Below, piece by piece: positions 1 through 9,343 of a DNA stretch of 26,078 bases. The first letter of the stretch is position 1. The number at the start of each line of letters is the position of its first letter. Source of the DNA: Porphyromonadaceae bacterium (GTDB lineage Bacteria > Bacteroidota > Bacteroidia > Bacteroidales > Paludibacteraceae); assembly GCA_905372135.1 (NCBI GenBank), contig CAJPNS010000011.1:1-26078 (forward strand), written 5' to 3'. Both the position numbers and the translations under genes were made by a program. The notes below the pieces were generated by a model. The model saw nothing but the letters and a program-made list of their open reading frames with translations. It was not told the DNA's origin and searched no databases.

Positions 1-75
1 GAAGGGACTCGAACCCCCACGCCTCTCAGCACCAGATCCTAAGTCTGGCGTGGCTACCAATTACACCACAGCCGC
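1..75 (-). tRNA. tRNA-Leu (anticodon UAG), cut at the window edge
   Basis: Read on the minus strand from base 75, the sequence folds as a tRNA. It has acceptor 5' strand GCGGCTG, a D-arm, and anticodon stem CCAGA/TCTGG around loop CTTAGGA, which gives anticodon UAG and so leucine (CUA codons). A long variable arm typical of class II tRNAs follows, then a T-arm with loop TTCGAGT. The window starts at the first base of the 3' acceptor strand, so about six acceptor bases and the discriminator are missing. Identity is secure from the anticodon and long variable arm; the 3' end cannot be seen. Confidence 0.93.
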
Positions 76-89
76 AGAAAAACAGAGTG

Positions 90-118
90 CAAAGGTAATA
101 ATTAATTACGAATTACAA
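90..118 (-). promoter_or_regulatory. Bacteroidota-type promoter for tRNA-Leu
   Basis: On the minus strand a -7 box TACCTTTG occupies 97 down to 90, 14 bases before the tRNA 5' end. A TTG (-33 element) lies at 118-116 with an 18-base spacer, close to the 19-21 usual for this phylum. Confidence 0.6.
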
Positions 119-132
119 ATTGTGAATTACAA
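110..132. repeat. Short direct repeat GAATTACAA in AT-rich spacer
   Basis: GAATTACAA occurs at 110-118 and 124-132, one 14-base step apart, inside an AT-rich spacer between tRNA-Leu and dprA. One copy overlaps the presumed -33 element of the tRNA promoter. It may be simple low-complexity drift; no function can be assigned. Confidence 0.4.
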
Positions 133-210
133 TTTTTTGATTAAGCAATAGCAAAAAGCTGATTTTATCACCAATAGCGACATATTGTCAGTAGAATAAA
201 GGTCTGTTAC

Positions 211-243
211 GTCTATAAGATGTCTATAAGCTCGCTATAAGGT
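211..243 (+). repeat. Three tandem 11-bp repeats upstream of dprA
   Basis: Three successive 11-base units share the core CTATAAG, starting at 213, 224 and 235. The units are GTCTATAAGAT, GTCTATAAGCT and CGCTATAAGGT. The period is about one helical turn, so all copies lie on one face of the DNA, as in many operators. They sit about 90 bases upstream of the dprA -7 box. A regulator site is an inference; the repeat itself is plain. Confidence 0.6.
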
Positions 244-330
244 AAAACTTTATAAAAAAACACCATTTCCTGCCAAATTGTCGGTGAGAGCTAACCTTGC
301 ATAAGCGATAGAAACAGACGAAAAAATCAT

Positions 331-338
331 TACTTTTG
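331..338 (+). promoter_or_regulatory. -7 promoter box for dprA
   Basis: TACTTTTG matches the Bacteroidota -7 consensus TAnnTTTG and lies 27 bases before the dprA start codon. I see no good -33 TTG at the usual spacing. The rest of the 290-base gap between the tRNA and dprA holds only the repeats listed separately. Confidence 0.6.
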
Positions 339-365
339 TACTGTACAAAACGATAAAAAACAGAG

Positions 366-1454
366 ATGAACCATTTCTACGAAATAGCCCTTACGCTTAT
401 AAAAGGCATAGGAAAAATAAGGATACGCAACTTGATATCCATATATGGCACTGCCGAACAGGTATTTAGTAGAAAAAGCATCAATACCAGAATATCGGGA
501 CTCGGCGATATAGTCATCTCCGAAAGCGATAGAGACGAGGCTCTACGACGTGCCGAAGCAGAGGCTAAGTTTATCGAGAAAAATAATATAACGACCTATT
601 TCGTCCTCGACGAAGAGTATCCATATCGTCTCAGAGAGTGCGAAGATGCCCCGACAATACTTTATCGCAGAGGCGAGGCAAATCTCGACGCGGAGAAACT
701 CGTAGCAGTGGTAGGCACCCGCAATATGACAGCATACGGCAGGGAACTCACCGACAACTTTATCTGCCAGATACCTAAGACTATAGGCAATATCGCAATA
801 GTAAGCGGACTCGCCTATGGCGTAGACGGAGAGGCACATAAGGCAGCCCTCAAAGAGAATATACCTACCATAGCCGTAGTAGGACACGGGCTCGATATGG
901 TATATCCTAAGCGACACAAGCAGTTAGCCGAGAATATATTGGAGCGCGGCGGAGCTATCGTATCGGAGTATCCTACTAATACTGTGGTAGATCCGTCGAA
1001 CTTCGTACAACGCAATAGGATTATAGCCGGTCTGTCGGATGCGACGGTGATAATAGAGAGTGCCTGCAAGGGCGGGGCACTGCTTACGGCACAAGCAGCC
1101 AATAGCTACAACCGCGACGTATTTGCCTTCGCCGGAAGAGTCGACGATAAGTTTTCGCAAGGCTGCAACAACCTGATAAAGACCAACCAAGCTCAAATGA
1201 TAACCGATACAGCCGATATGCTCGATATCTTGGAATGGGACAGAAGTCCTCAAAAACCTCAACAAGCCTCTATGTTCGTCTCTTTGTCGGACGAAGAGCA
1301 GCGTATAGTAGATAAAATCAGAGACATACCGGCTTCGGCAAACGACCTCAGCAGAACTCTGGGTATCCCTATTCAGAAGCTATCGGGGATACTGGTAATG
1401 CTCGAATTTAAAGGCGTAATAAAGATGCTCCCCGGAAATATTTACAAGGCTTAG
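366..1454 (+). CDS. dprA: DNA-processing protein DprA (Smf)
   Basis: DprA is a cytoplasmic single-strand DNA binder that loads RecA on incoming DNA during natural transformation. The 362-residue product has the usual order: an N-terminal helix-hairpin-like region (about 1-70), a Rossmann-like DprA core (about 80-290) and a C-terminal winged helix (about 305-360). Core motifs are visible: GTR at 117-119, SGLAYGVD at 147-154, then GHGLD followed by YPKR, and the segment with QRNRIIAGLS and the small-residue stretch KGGALLTAQ. Length is normal for the family. The start at 366 follows the -7 box at 331-338. It is the first gene of a + strand run and is separated from tamB by 101 bases that contain another promoter. 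Presence of dprA alone does not prove competence. Confidence 0.95.
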   Translation: MNHFYEIALTLIKGIGKIRIRNLISIYGTAEQVFSRKSINTRISGLGDIVISESDRDEALRRAEAEAKFIEKNNITTYFVLDEEYPYRLRECEDAPTILYRRGEANLDAEKLVAVVGTRNMTAYGRELTDNFICQIPKTIGNIAIVSGLAYGVDGEAHKAALKENIPTIAVVGHGLDMVYPKRHKQLAENILERGGAIVSEYPTNTVVDPSNFVQRNRIIAGLSDATVIIESACKGGALLTAQAANSYNRDVFAFAGRVDDKFSQGCNNLIKTNQAQMITDTADMLDILEWDRSPQKPQQASMFVSLSDEEQRIVDKIRDIPASANDLSRTLGIPIQKLSGILVMLEFKGVIKMLPGNIYKA

Positions 1455-1509
1455 CGAGAAATTGAATGTAAAAACACTCTCGTTTTACGTGTAATATGTG
1501 AAAAAACTA

Positions 1510-1517
1510 TACCTTTG
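1510..1517 (+). promoter_or_regulatory. -7 promoter box for the TamB-like gene
   Basis: TACCTTTG is a perfect TAnnTTTG box 38 bases before the ATG at 1556. Just upstream, GTAAAA (1468-1473) and TTTTAC (1483-1488) can form a weak hairpin that might end dprA transcription; this is only suggestive. Confidence 0.65.
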
Positions 1518-1555
1518 CATATATAAATCGTCGTCGTTTCGTTAGAATTATTTGA

Positions 1556-4500
1556 ATGTATAAGACCGCAAGAAGAGCACTCGGAATATTGGTAATATCG
1601 CTTGTAACGTTAGCGATAATGCTCCCTTTGCTCATCAGCCTGCCCCCGATACAGAATTTTGTGGTAAGGCAGGTCGTAGATAATCTATCGGGAAAGATAG
1701 GTACGAAAATATCTGTCGATAAGGTAGATATCGGTATATTCAAAGGGTTTTCGGTCGAAGGGTTGTACGTAGAAGACCTCAGTAGCGATACGCTTTTATT
1801 TGCACGTAAGGTAGAGGCAAATATATCGATATTGAAGCTATTCGAAAAGAAAGTAGAGGTCAATAGCGTTACACTCGACGGTATAAAGATGAATATCGTT
1901 ACCGACAAGGCTGGCAATACGAACGTGTCTGTACTGAGCCGATTGTTCGAGACGGCGGGTAATACCGATTCGAAGTGGAGTTTCGTATTGCAGATTAAAG
2001 ATATCCGGCTGACAAATAGCAGTCTGTCGTACCGAGATTTGACGAAATCGCCTTCCGAGAAGAGCGAAACGTTCGATGCCGCAAATATATTACTGTCGGA
2101 GATAAACGGGCAGTTTGTAGTAGATATTATAGATAAAAACTACTACAAAGGCAGAGTCGGCAGCCTTAGCTTTGTAGAACGGTCGGGATTCAGATTGAAA
2201 AACCTCGAAACCGCATTCTTGCTTACCGATAGCAATCTTACAATAAACAAGACAAGTCTCTCTTTGCCACACTCTGAGTTGTCGATAGATACTCTGGTAC
2301 TTGGATTGCAGGCACATAAAAGGATATTGCTCAAAGGCTTTACCGCCGACATAGCTCCTGCAGATATTGCTTCCACAGCGCCTCAGATAGGTAATATCGA
2401 CGGTAATATTTCGATAAAACTATCTGCCGAGGGTGTCTTGGAAGATATTCTTGTCCGACAATTGTCGGTGCGTAGCGGCAATTCATTGGCTCTTACGGGC
2501 AATGCGCGTCTGGTAGGGTTGCCCGACATCGAAAAAACATATATCTCGTGCAATATCGAAAATCTGTACGGATATATTCCTAAAATACAAGACCTAATAG
2601 CCGTATTCAACCGCAAACCGTTGGTATTGCCGCAAGAGATAGTGCGGATAAAGGAATTTTCGTACAAAGGAGAGATAAGCGGTTATCTCAACAGTATCAA
2701 GATAATAGGCAATCTCCGCACTCACATAGGTACCGTATATACCGACCTCAATATCAAGTCGTATCACCGATTATCGACATTCGATATCGATGGTCGCATA
2801 AGTTGCCCCGACGGACTCGCTCTCTCTCGTATAATGGACGACGACAATGGGCTGAGCAGTATAGTCGTAGAGGCATACGCAGAGGTACACGCAGGGCGAA
2901 ACGTTCCTTTCGAGAGTAATGTAAATGCAAATATAAAGACATTGGTATTCAATGGCTACACTTACAACAATATTTCACTCAATGGGCAAATCGCACGAAA
3001 TCGCTTCGAGGGTAATGCCTCGCTCGACGACGAAAACGGCAAAGTACGATTTCACGGGCTTGTCGATTTGAATGAAAAGATAAATAAGAAGTTCCAATTC
3101 GAAGCCTCGGTACGACATTTCAGACCTAATAGGCTCAGTCTCATCGAAGGGTACGAAAATCTGGAGCTCAACTTCGGCATTGCAGCCAACTTCACAGGTA
3201 ATAAAATAGAGAATGTCAACGGAACAATCGTCTTAGACTCTATTGCCATAAAAAACAACGGCATATACACCACCGACAAGATATACATTTCGTCGAAAAC
3301 TCAGAACGATTCGCTACAGACTATCGTAGAATCCGATTTGATAAACGGCTATATATCGGGTAAATATGCATTTGCAAAAGTGCCGTCTGACATTATGAAT
3401 ATGATATATAGCGTCATACCGATATTACGCAAGACGGCAGATGGGTTTGGGGCAAAATACGATTTTGCTACCAGAAACAACTTGGGATTTTATTTCGAGA
3501 TAGAGCCTCTCAAAAAGCTATGCGACGTACTCAATATAGGTTGGACTACAACCCGAAAGAGTACCGTATCGGGCTTCTACAACGGCGACGTACAGATGTT
3601 TAACCTCGGCATAGAGATTCCACAGCTTGTAAATGGAAATATTCGGCTCAATTCTACCCGACTCAACTGTTACAACGACGCTCAAAATATTAAGTTCGTC
3701 GCTTCGTCGTCTGTTCAGTTGCCTCAAGATTCGATACTTGTAGCTATTAATTCCGATTTCGAAAGCGATTCGATAAATATGCTTATAGCGTGGAAAAACT
3801 TCGACCGAAAAAACTTTCTGGCAGGTGAAATATTTACAAACGCCAAACTATCGAGAGGTATAAACAACGATTTGAATCTAAATGTCAACATATTGCCAAC
3901 ACAGATAGAGGCAAAAAATAAAATATTCGACGTACGGAAATCGTCTGTCTTTACCGACTTCAAAACATTAACTATTAACCACTTCGCTATATCCAATGCA
4001 AACCAAAGTATAAAAATAGACGGAGTAGCCTCGAAACTCGCCGAAGACAAGTTGCAACTCTCGCTCAACGATATAGATTTGGGCTTCGTATCGTCGCTTT
4101 TACCCAAAGATGCTGCAATATCGTTTGGAGGCATAGTAACGGGCAATGCCACTCTATCGCAAGTATTCGACCGACCTTCGGTAGATTTGAGCGTAGCCTC
4201 CAACGACTTTATATTCAACGGATATTCGGTGGGTAAGATGCAAGCCGTTTCACAGTTCAACCACAACACCCAAAGTCTCGATTTCGAGGGGAAAGTATCT
4301 AACGATAGCGCTATGTCGGCGGCTACTCTTAAAGGTAAATGGTTTGTTTTCAGAGACTCACTTTTCATAGCAGGCGAGGCTTATAAGCTAAGGCTTCGAT
4401 TCATCGAAAAGTTTGTAAAGACGATACTTGCCGAAGTAGACGGTTACGGTACGGGGTGGTTTAGGCTCGGAGCAAATCTTAAAGAGGGAAGTACCACTGT

Positions 4501-6103
4501 CGAAACAAAAGCAGCAGTCGACAAAGGACGTATAAAAATAGATATTCTCGGGTCGGACTTCTATTTCAGCGATACGCTCGAACTTACAAAAGACAAAATC
4601 ATTATAAACAATATCGAACTATTCGATAGCCAAGGCAATAAGGCTATTGCCAACGGGTATGTATCGCATCGCCATTTTATCGACAATATTAAGTATAAGA
4701 TAGATATACAGGGCAGTAATATACTGATATTCAATAGAAAAAAATCTTCGGATATGCCGTTTTTCGGACAGGTATATGCCTCGGGATACGGCACTATAAG
4801 CGGTACCGAAGCACACAGCGATATTAATTATATCGCTATAGTAGAGCCCAATAGCAAGGTAGTAATAGCTCTCGACGATGCTGCGTCGGCCTCTTCTTCG
4901 ACAAACAACTTTCTATCGTTCTCCACAGCAGACAGTACTTCAAAAATGTCGTCGGGCAAACAAATGACAAAAATACCTCCGACATCTACCGTAAATCTAA
5001 ATCTTACGGTAAACGTCAATCCCAACGCACAGCTCCAACTACTTATCGACCAGACTTCGGGAGATATGATACAAGCCCGCGGCGAAGGTATTTTCAATAT
5101 CGGATACAACAGTAAAACAGAAGATATGTCGCTCAAAGGTGCTTATACTCTGACAGAAGGCAAATATTTATTTACCTTCCAGCAAGCACTCGAAAGAGAG
5201 TTCTCGATATCGCCGGGCTCTACTCTCGTCTGGAACGGCGACCCAACGAATCCTACTATTAACCTGAAAGCCATACACAAGACAAGAGCCTCGGTAAAAG
5301 GGCTATTCGACCCGACGGTGAAATCGGTATCAAACGCTATGATACCTGTAAACTGTATCCTGAACCTATCGGGAGTACTCACCAGTCCGAATATAACATT
5401 CGATATAGAGCTGCCAAACTCTACCGACGATACCCGTAGGGCATTGAAAAACATTATCAATACCGAAGAAATGATGAATCGCCAGATAATATATCTTTTG
5501 GCGTTTGGTCGCTTTTACAATCCCAATTCGAATATGCCAAACAACGAGCAGCCAAATCAGGGCAACCAGACTACATCCGACGTTATATCGTTGGTAGCCT
5601 CTACATTAGGTAGCCAGCTCAACAACTTACTTTCACAGATATCCGATAAGTTTACCATAGGAGTCAATATAAAACTCGAACAAGACCAGACGGCAGGCAC
5701 ACGAAACAACGAATACGGAGTAAATATAAACTATGCTCCAAACGAAAGAATAATGATTAACAGTAGCTTGGGATATAGAGACGATGATTTGAAAAAAACG
5801 ACACAGCCCACTCCCGAACAAAACAAAGGATGGAACAACGCCATTCTCGACTTCGAACTCGAATACAAACTCAACCAATCGGGACGACTTGCAGGCAAGG
5901 TTTACAACCGTACCAATAGCATTCAAGACTTCAAAGACGCTCCGTATACACAAGGCATCGGAGTGATGTATCAGGAGAGCTTCAACTCTCTCAAATCGTT
6001 GATAGCCAAATATAGAAAACAAAAGAAAAAAACGAAAAACAAGAGAAGTAACATAAAACCTTTGCAAACAAAAACAGTCGAATCGGGATATGAATCAATA
6101 TAA
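1556..6103 (+). CDS. tamB: TamB-like translocation/assembly module protein (DUF490)
   Basis: This very large protein (1515 residues) has one N-terminal membrane anchor (about residues 9-31, rich in I, L and V). A long run of beta-strand repeats follows, typical of AsmA/TamB bridge-like proteins. The C-terminal ~400 residues match the DUF490/TamB domain: a segment on a flexible Ser/Thr-rich stretch, then VNVNPNAQLQLLID, a GEG turn, and the end near NNLLSQISDKFTIGVN and VNINYAPNERIMINSS. The family forms periplasm-spanning grooves that help outer membrane protein assembly with a BamA/TamA homologue or carry phospholipid to the outer membrane. The last ~30 residues are strongly basic (RKQKKKTKNKR). 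Its TamA partner is not in this window. Family assignment is firm; cargo is not known. Confidence 0.9.
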   Translation: MYKTARRALGILVISLVTLAIMLPLLISLPPIQNFVVRQVVDNLSGKIGTKISVDKVDIGIFKGFSVEGLYVEDLSSDTLLFARKVEANISILKLFEKKVEVNSVTLDGIKMNIVTDKAGNTNVSVLSRLFETAGNTDSKWSFVLQIKDIRLTNSSLSYRDLTKSPSEKSETFDAANILLSEINGQFVVDIIDKNYYKGRVGSLSFVERSGFRLKNLETAFLLTDSNLTINKTSLSLPHSELSIDTLVLGLQAHKRILLKGFTADIAPADIASTAPQIGNIDGNISIKLSAEGVLEDILVRQLSVRSGNSLALTGNARLVGLPDIEKTYISCNIENLYGYIPKIQDLIAVFNRKPLVLPQEIVRIKEFSYKGEISGYLNSIKIIGNLRTHIGTVYTDLNIKSYHRLSTFDIDGRISCPDGLALSRIMDDDNGLSSIVVEAYAEVHAGRNVPFESNVNANIKTLVFNGYTYNNISLNGQIARNRFEGNASLDDENGKVRFHGLVDLNEKINKKFQFEASVRHFRPNRLSLIEGYENLELNFGIAANFTGNKIENVNGTIVLDSIAIKNNGIYTTDKIYISSKTQNDSLQTIVESDLINGYISGKYAFAKVPSDIMNMIYSVIPILRKTADGFGAKYDFATRNNLGFYFEIEPLKKLCDVLNIGWTTTRKSTVSGFYNGDVQMFNLGIEIPQLVNGNIRLNSTRLNCYNDAQNIKFVASSSVQLPQDSILVAINSDFESDSINMLIAWKNFDRKNFLAGEIFTNAKLSRGINNDLNLNVNILPTQIEAKNKIFDVRKSSVFTDFKTLTINHFAISNANQSIKIDGVASKLAEDKLQLSLNDIDLGFVSSLLPKDAAISFGGIVTGNATLSQVFDRPSVDLSVASNDFIFNGYSVGKMQAVSQFNHNTQSLDFEGKVSNDSAMSAATLKGKWFVFRDSLFIAGEAYKLRLRFIEKFVKTILAEVDGYGTGWFRLGANLKEGSTTVETKAAVDKGRIKIDILGSDFYFSDTLELTKDKIIINNIELFDSQGNKAIANGYVSHRHFIDNIKYKIDIQGSNILIFNRKKSSDMPFFGQVYASGYGTISGTEAHSDINYIAIVEPNSKVVIALDDAASASSSTNNFLSFSTADSTSKMSSGKQMTKIPPTSTVNLNLTVNVNPNAQLQLLIDQTSGDMIQARGEGIFNIGYNSKTEDMSLKGAYTLTEGKYLFTFQQALEREFSISPGSTLVWNGDPTNPTINLKAIHKTRASVKGLFDPTVKSVSNAMIPVNCILNLSGVLTSPNITFDIELPNSTDDTRRALKNIINTEEMMNRQIIYLLAFGRFYNPNSNMPNNEQPNQGNQTTSDVISLVASTLGSQLNNLLSQISDKFTIGVNIKLEQDQTAGTRNNEYGVNINYAPNERIMINSSLGYRDDDLKKTTQPTPEQNKGWNNAILDFELEYKLNQSGRLAGKVYNRTNSIQDFKDAPYTQGIGVMYQESFNSLKSLIAKYRKQKKKTKNKRSNIKPLQTKTVESGYESI

Positions 6104-6109
6104 AACCAT

Positions 6110-6117
6110 TACATTTG
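6110..6117 (+). promoter_or_regulatory. -7 promoter box for the TlpA-to-DUF3822 run
   Basis: TACATTTG fits TAnnTTTG and lies 24 bases before the ATG at 6142. It is probably the main promoter of the following gene run, in which gaps are 13, 38, 58, 9 and 6 bases. Confidence 0.6.
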
Positions 6118-6141
6118 TATTTTTAAAATAGTAATAATAAC

Positions 6142-6630
6142 ATGAGAAAAGCATTATTAGTGGCTATCGTAGCCTTATTGTCGGCAACAACATTTGCCCA
6201 GTTACCAAAAGTAACACTCAAAACCCTCGACGGTAAAACCATCTCGACAGAGACCCTCAGCAACGACGGAAAACCCTTTATAATAAGCTTTTTCGCTCTG
6301 TGGTGCAAACCCTGCCAAAGAGAACTGAAAGCTATTGCCGAGGTGTACGACGAATGGCAGAAAGAAACAGGAGTAAAGCTATATGCCGTCTCTATCGACG
6401 AGGCTCAGAACATACACAAAGTGAAACCTCTGGTAGACCAGAACGAATGGGAATACGAAGTATTGCTCGACCCAAACAGCGACTTCAAACGTGCACTGGG
6501 CGTTACGATGATTCCAGCCGTGTTCATCGTAGATGGCAACGGTAAAATAGTGGATTCGCGCAACGGCTATACCGACGGCTCGGAGAACCATCTTATAGAG
6601 AAAGTCAGAGAATTGATAGGTAATAAATAA
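6142..6630 (+). CDS. TlpA-like periplasmic thioredoxin-fold protein
   Basis: The 162-residue product starts with a clear signal peptide (about 1-19, ending TTFAQ) and is a TlpA/ResA-type thioredoxin-fold protein. The redox motif WCKPC has cysteines at 55 and 58, and the family's cis-proline is at 125 in MIPAVFIVDG. Such proteins reduce or exchange disulfides of exported proteins in the periplasm. The next genes encode an outer membrane barrel and two lipoproteins with paired cysteines, so these are possible substrates or partners (inference). Only 13 bases separate it from the DUF6029 gene, consistent with one transcript. Confidence 0.9.
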   Translation: MRKALLVAIVALLSATTFAQLPKVTLKTLDGKTISTETLSNDGKPFIISFFALWCKPCQRELKAIAEVYDEWQKETGVKLYAVSIDEAQNIHKVKPLVDQNEWEYEVLLDPNSDFKRALGVTMIPAVFIVDGNGKIVDSRNGYTDGSENHLIEKVRELIGNK

Positions 6631-6643
6631 ACCTCAGGCAACA

Positions 6644-8431
6644 ATGAGATTGAACGTCAGAGTTATTGCTTTTGTTTTGGCGGTGTTTTCGTCTGCCGCC
6701 GCTTGTGTAGACACATTGGCTCAGGAGAATAGCACCACCTACTTGTCGGGGAGCATTCAGAGCGATATGCTTTTCCCGCAGGCAGATAGCGTCATCGGTA
6801 CAGGTGCGGTAACGGATAAATTCCTGTCCAACACATATTTGAATCTTAATTTCGGCAGTCAATATGTCGATGCCGGAGCACGATTGGAACTGCTCAACAA
6901 GCCTCTGCCCGGCTTCGAGAAAGAATTTGCCGGGGCAGGTATCCCCAACTTCTACGTTACAGGAAAATTCAAAAACAACACCCTGACAGTGGGCAACTTC
7001 TACGACCAATTCGGTAGCGGGCTCATATTCCGTACATACGAAGAACGCTCGCTCGGTATCGACAACTCTCTACGCGGTGCAAGGCTATTCTTACAACCGT
7101 ATAGTGGCATACGTTTCAAGCTACTTGGCGGCGTGCAACGTGTGTATTTCAACTACAACGAGTCAAACGCTTGGGAATTCGACTTCACGCAGGGAGCAGT
7201 ATGGGGTAGCGACTTAGAACTCAATATAAATGAATGGGTTAAGTATCTGCAAGATAACGATTGGAATGTAATGCTTGGAGCATCGTTTGTGAGCAAATAT
7301 CAGCCGAAGGAGAATATTTACAGGACACTTACACAAAAACTGAATCTCCCCGAAAATGTTGCCGCAGGCGACATACGTCTACAATTGCAGAAAGGCAATT
7401 TCGGTCTACTTGCGGAGTATGCCCTCAAAGCCAACGACCCAAGTGCCGACAACGAATATATCTACAAAGACGGTTCGGCTCTGTTGCTCTCGGGTACATA
7501 CTCCCGCAAGGGACTGAGTGCTATGTTGCAAGTAAAACGCAGCGACAATATGGCATACCGCAGTATCCGTACACAACGCGGCAGTGCAGCATTTATCAAC
7601 CACCTGCCCGCTTTCACCCAGACACACACTTATGCTCTGGCGGCTCTGCGTCCGTATGCTACACAGCCCGCAGGCGAATGGGCTATACAGGGTAGCTTCG
7701 GATATACATTCAAGAAAGAGACTCCGCTGGGAGGCAAATACGGCACTACCGTAAAACTCAACGCTTCGTATGTATGCGGCTTACAGAAAGAGTACCTCCA
7801 AGACCTCGACGGCAACAATCGCCTCGTAAGCGGCGACCCAAACCCCAAGTACAATATCAAGGGCAGCGACGGCTACACTGCGCCGTTCTTCGGTTTCGGT
7901 GAAACGTACTACACCGATATCAACGTCGAATTGACAAAGAAAATATCCAAATCGTTCTCGTTCAACGCCACTTATCTGTTTCAACAATACAACCCGAGAG
8001 TGATAGTAAGCGAACCCGAAGATATAGTAACATCGAATATATTTATATTCGAAGGTAAAAACCATATCACAGACGGCTTCTCGCTCCGTTACGAGCTGCA
8101 ATACCTCATAGCCAGTCCATACGGCGGCGCCGACGACCCCACTTCGCCGACATACAGAAAACCGATAGAACGTACAAACCAAGGCGACTGGATATTCGGG
8201 CTGGTAGAAGCCTCTCTGTTCGGCAAACTTATGGTGTTTGGGCAGAATATGTTCAACATAGGCTCCACCAAGCTGAATTACTACAACGCGGGAGTTACTT
8301 ACAATCTCGGAGCTCACAGAATACAGGTAGCATACGGACGTACTCGTGCGGGCTACAACTGTTCGGGCGGTGTGTGTCGATATGTACCGGCATTCAAGGG
8401 ATTGCAGGTATCGTATAATATGACTTTTTAA
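6644..8431 (+). CDS. DUF6029-family outer membrane beta-barrel protein
   Basis: The 595-residue exported protein has a signal peptide of about 26 residues (ending TLAQ). The body has alternating hydrophobic/polar strands rich in aromatic and Gly residues, and the last residue is Phe (YNMTF), as in outer membrane barrels. The early segment, including NFYDQFGSGLIFRTYEERS and the following LGIDNSLRGA, fits the DUF6029 family known from Bacteroidales. Function of the family is not established; a porin-like or structural role is likely. It lies between a TlpA thioredoxin and an Omp28-like lipoprotein, an arrangement I believe recurs in Bacteroidales, which suggests a shared role in the envelope. 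It has no TonB box or plug domain that I can see, so it is not a SusC-type receptor. Confidence 0.75.
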   Translation: MRLNVRVIAFVLAVFSSAAACVDTLAQENSTTYLSGSIQSDMLFPQADSVIGTGAVTDKFLSNTYLNLNFGSQYVDAGARLELLNKPLPGFEKEFAGAGIPNFYVTGKFKNNTLTVGNFYDQFGSGLIFRTYEERSLGIDNSLRGARLFLQPYSGIRFKLLGGVQRVYFNYNESNAWEFDFTQGAVWGSDLELNINEWVKYLQDNDWNVMLGASFVSKYQPKENIYRTLTQKLNLPENVAAGDIRLQLQKGNFGLLAEYALKANDPSADNEYIYKDGSALLLSGTYSRKGLSAMLQVKRSDNMAYRSIRTQRGSAAFINHLPAFTQTHTYALAALRPYATQPAGEWAIQGSFGYTFKKETPLGGKYGTTVKLNASYVCGLQKEYLQDLDGNNRLVSGDPNPKYNIKGSDGYTAPFFGFGETYYTDINVELTKKISKSFSFNATYLFQQYNPRVIVSEPEDIVTSNIFIFEGKNHITDGFSLRYELQYLIASPYGGADDPTSPTYRKPIERTNQGDWIFGLVEASLFGKLMVFGQNMFNIGSTKLNYYNAGVTYNLGAHRIQVAYGRTRAGYNCSGGVCRYVPAFKGLQVSYNMTF

Positions 8432-8469
8432 AACGATTTTCAAAAAAAACAGATAAAAGCAAACACCTT

Positions 8470-9285
8470 ATGAGCATAAGAAACAGTATATTTATGACAC
8501 TGCTGGCTGCGGCACTGCTGACAGCCTGCGACAATATACCGGTAAGCGACAGGACTACCCCTCTCGACGCCTCTTCATTCAAGAAACCTGTCGTAGTGGT
8601 AGACTTCACGGGAGTAGACTGCACCAACTGCCCCAAAGCCGCCAAAGTACTAAGCTCGATGCACAGTATTATGGGCGACAAGATCATAGGCATAGCAATG
8701 TATCCCGATTGTAGCTTCAACCACCACGCCACATTCGACCTCAAATGCCCCGAATCTACGGAGTATTACAAGGCTTTCGGCGACTTGTCGAAGATAGTAC
8801 TGCCTTCGGGTATGGTGGATTTCGTACAATACAAGACACAATACATCTTCGACTACACGCTGTGGAACAGTGCCGTTTTGGAACGTACCACACAAGATAC
8901 GCCCATAGAAGTATCGCTTACTGTCACAAAGGAAACCAAAGGCGACACCACAAATCTGAATATTGCCTCTAAGGTAACCGCACAGTCGGCGGTATCGGGC
9001 AGTACGGCACTGATACTGTGGCTCGTCGAAGACGGTATAGTAGGCTACCAAAACGACGGCGGTGCTCCTCGCAACGACTACGTACACAACCACGTACTGC
9101 GTACTGCTATCAACGGTCTGTGGGGCGAGAGTATATCGCTCTCCGCGACAGACACAGTGACGAAAACCCTAAGCTACGAGGTGAAAAACGATAAGTGGAA
9201 ACTCGAAAACTGCTCGGTAGTGGGTGTCGTAATCAATACCAATACCAAAGAGATAATAACAGTCGGCATGGCAAAAGTGCAGTAA
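8470..9285 (+). CDS. Omp28-related lipoprotein with thioredoxin-like motif
   Basis: The 271-residue product has a lipoprotein signal peptide with lipobox LTAC, acylated cysteine at 20. The mature protein begins with a thioredoxin-like segment, VVVDFTGVDCTNCP, carrying a CxxC at 51-54 (C-T-N-C). It continues with beta-rich sequence as in the Omp28 family first described as a Porphyromonas gingivalis surface protein. It is probably anchored in the outer membrane. Whether the CxxC is redox active or structural is unknown. The gene lies 38 bases after the DUF6029 barrel gene and is likely co-transcribed with it and with the TlpA gene. Confidence 0.8.
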   Translation: MSIRNSIFMTLLAAALLTACDNIPVSDRTTPLDASSFKKPVVVVDFTGVDCTNCPKAAKVLSSMHSIMGDKIIGIAMYPDCSFNHHATFDLKCPESTEYYKAFGDLSKIVLPSGMVDFVQYKTQYIFDYTLWNSAVLERTTQDTPIEVSLTVTKETKGDTTNLNIASKVTAQSAVSGSTALILWLVEDGIVGYQNDGGAPRNDYVHNHVLRTAINGLWGESISLSATDTVTKTLSYEVKNDKWKLENCSVVGVVINTNTKEIITVGMAKVQ

Positions 9286-9343
9286 CAGCACGGTAAAAAC
9301 AGGAATAATTAATTTAATCACAAAATAAAAAAAGGAAAATAAG

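Noticed and set aside
3724..4368. 214-residue minus-strand open frame within tamB
   Set aside because: It is antisense to a clear TamB coding region, with no family likeness, promoter or start context.
7781..8443. 220-residue minus-strand open frame opposite the DUF6029 gene
   Set aside because: It is an antisense shadow of the beta-barrel gene with no recognisable motifs.
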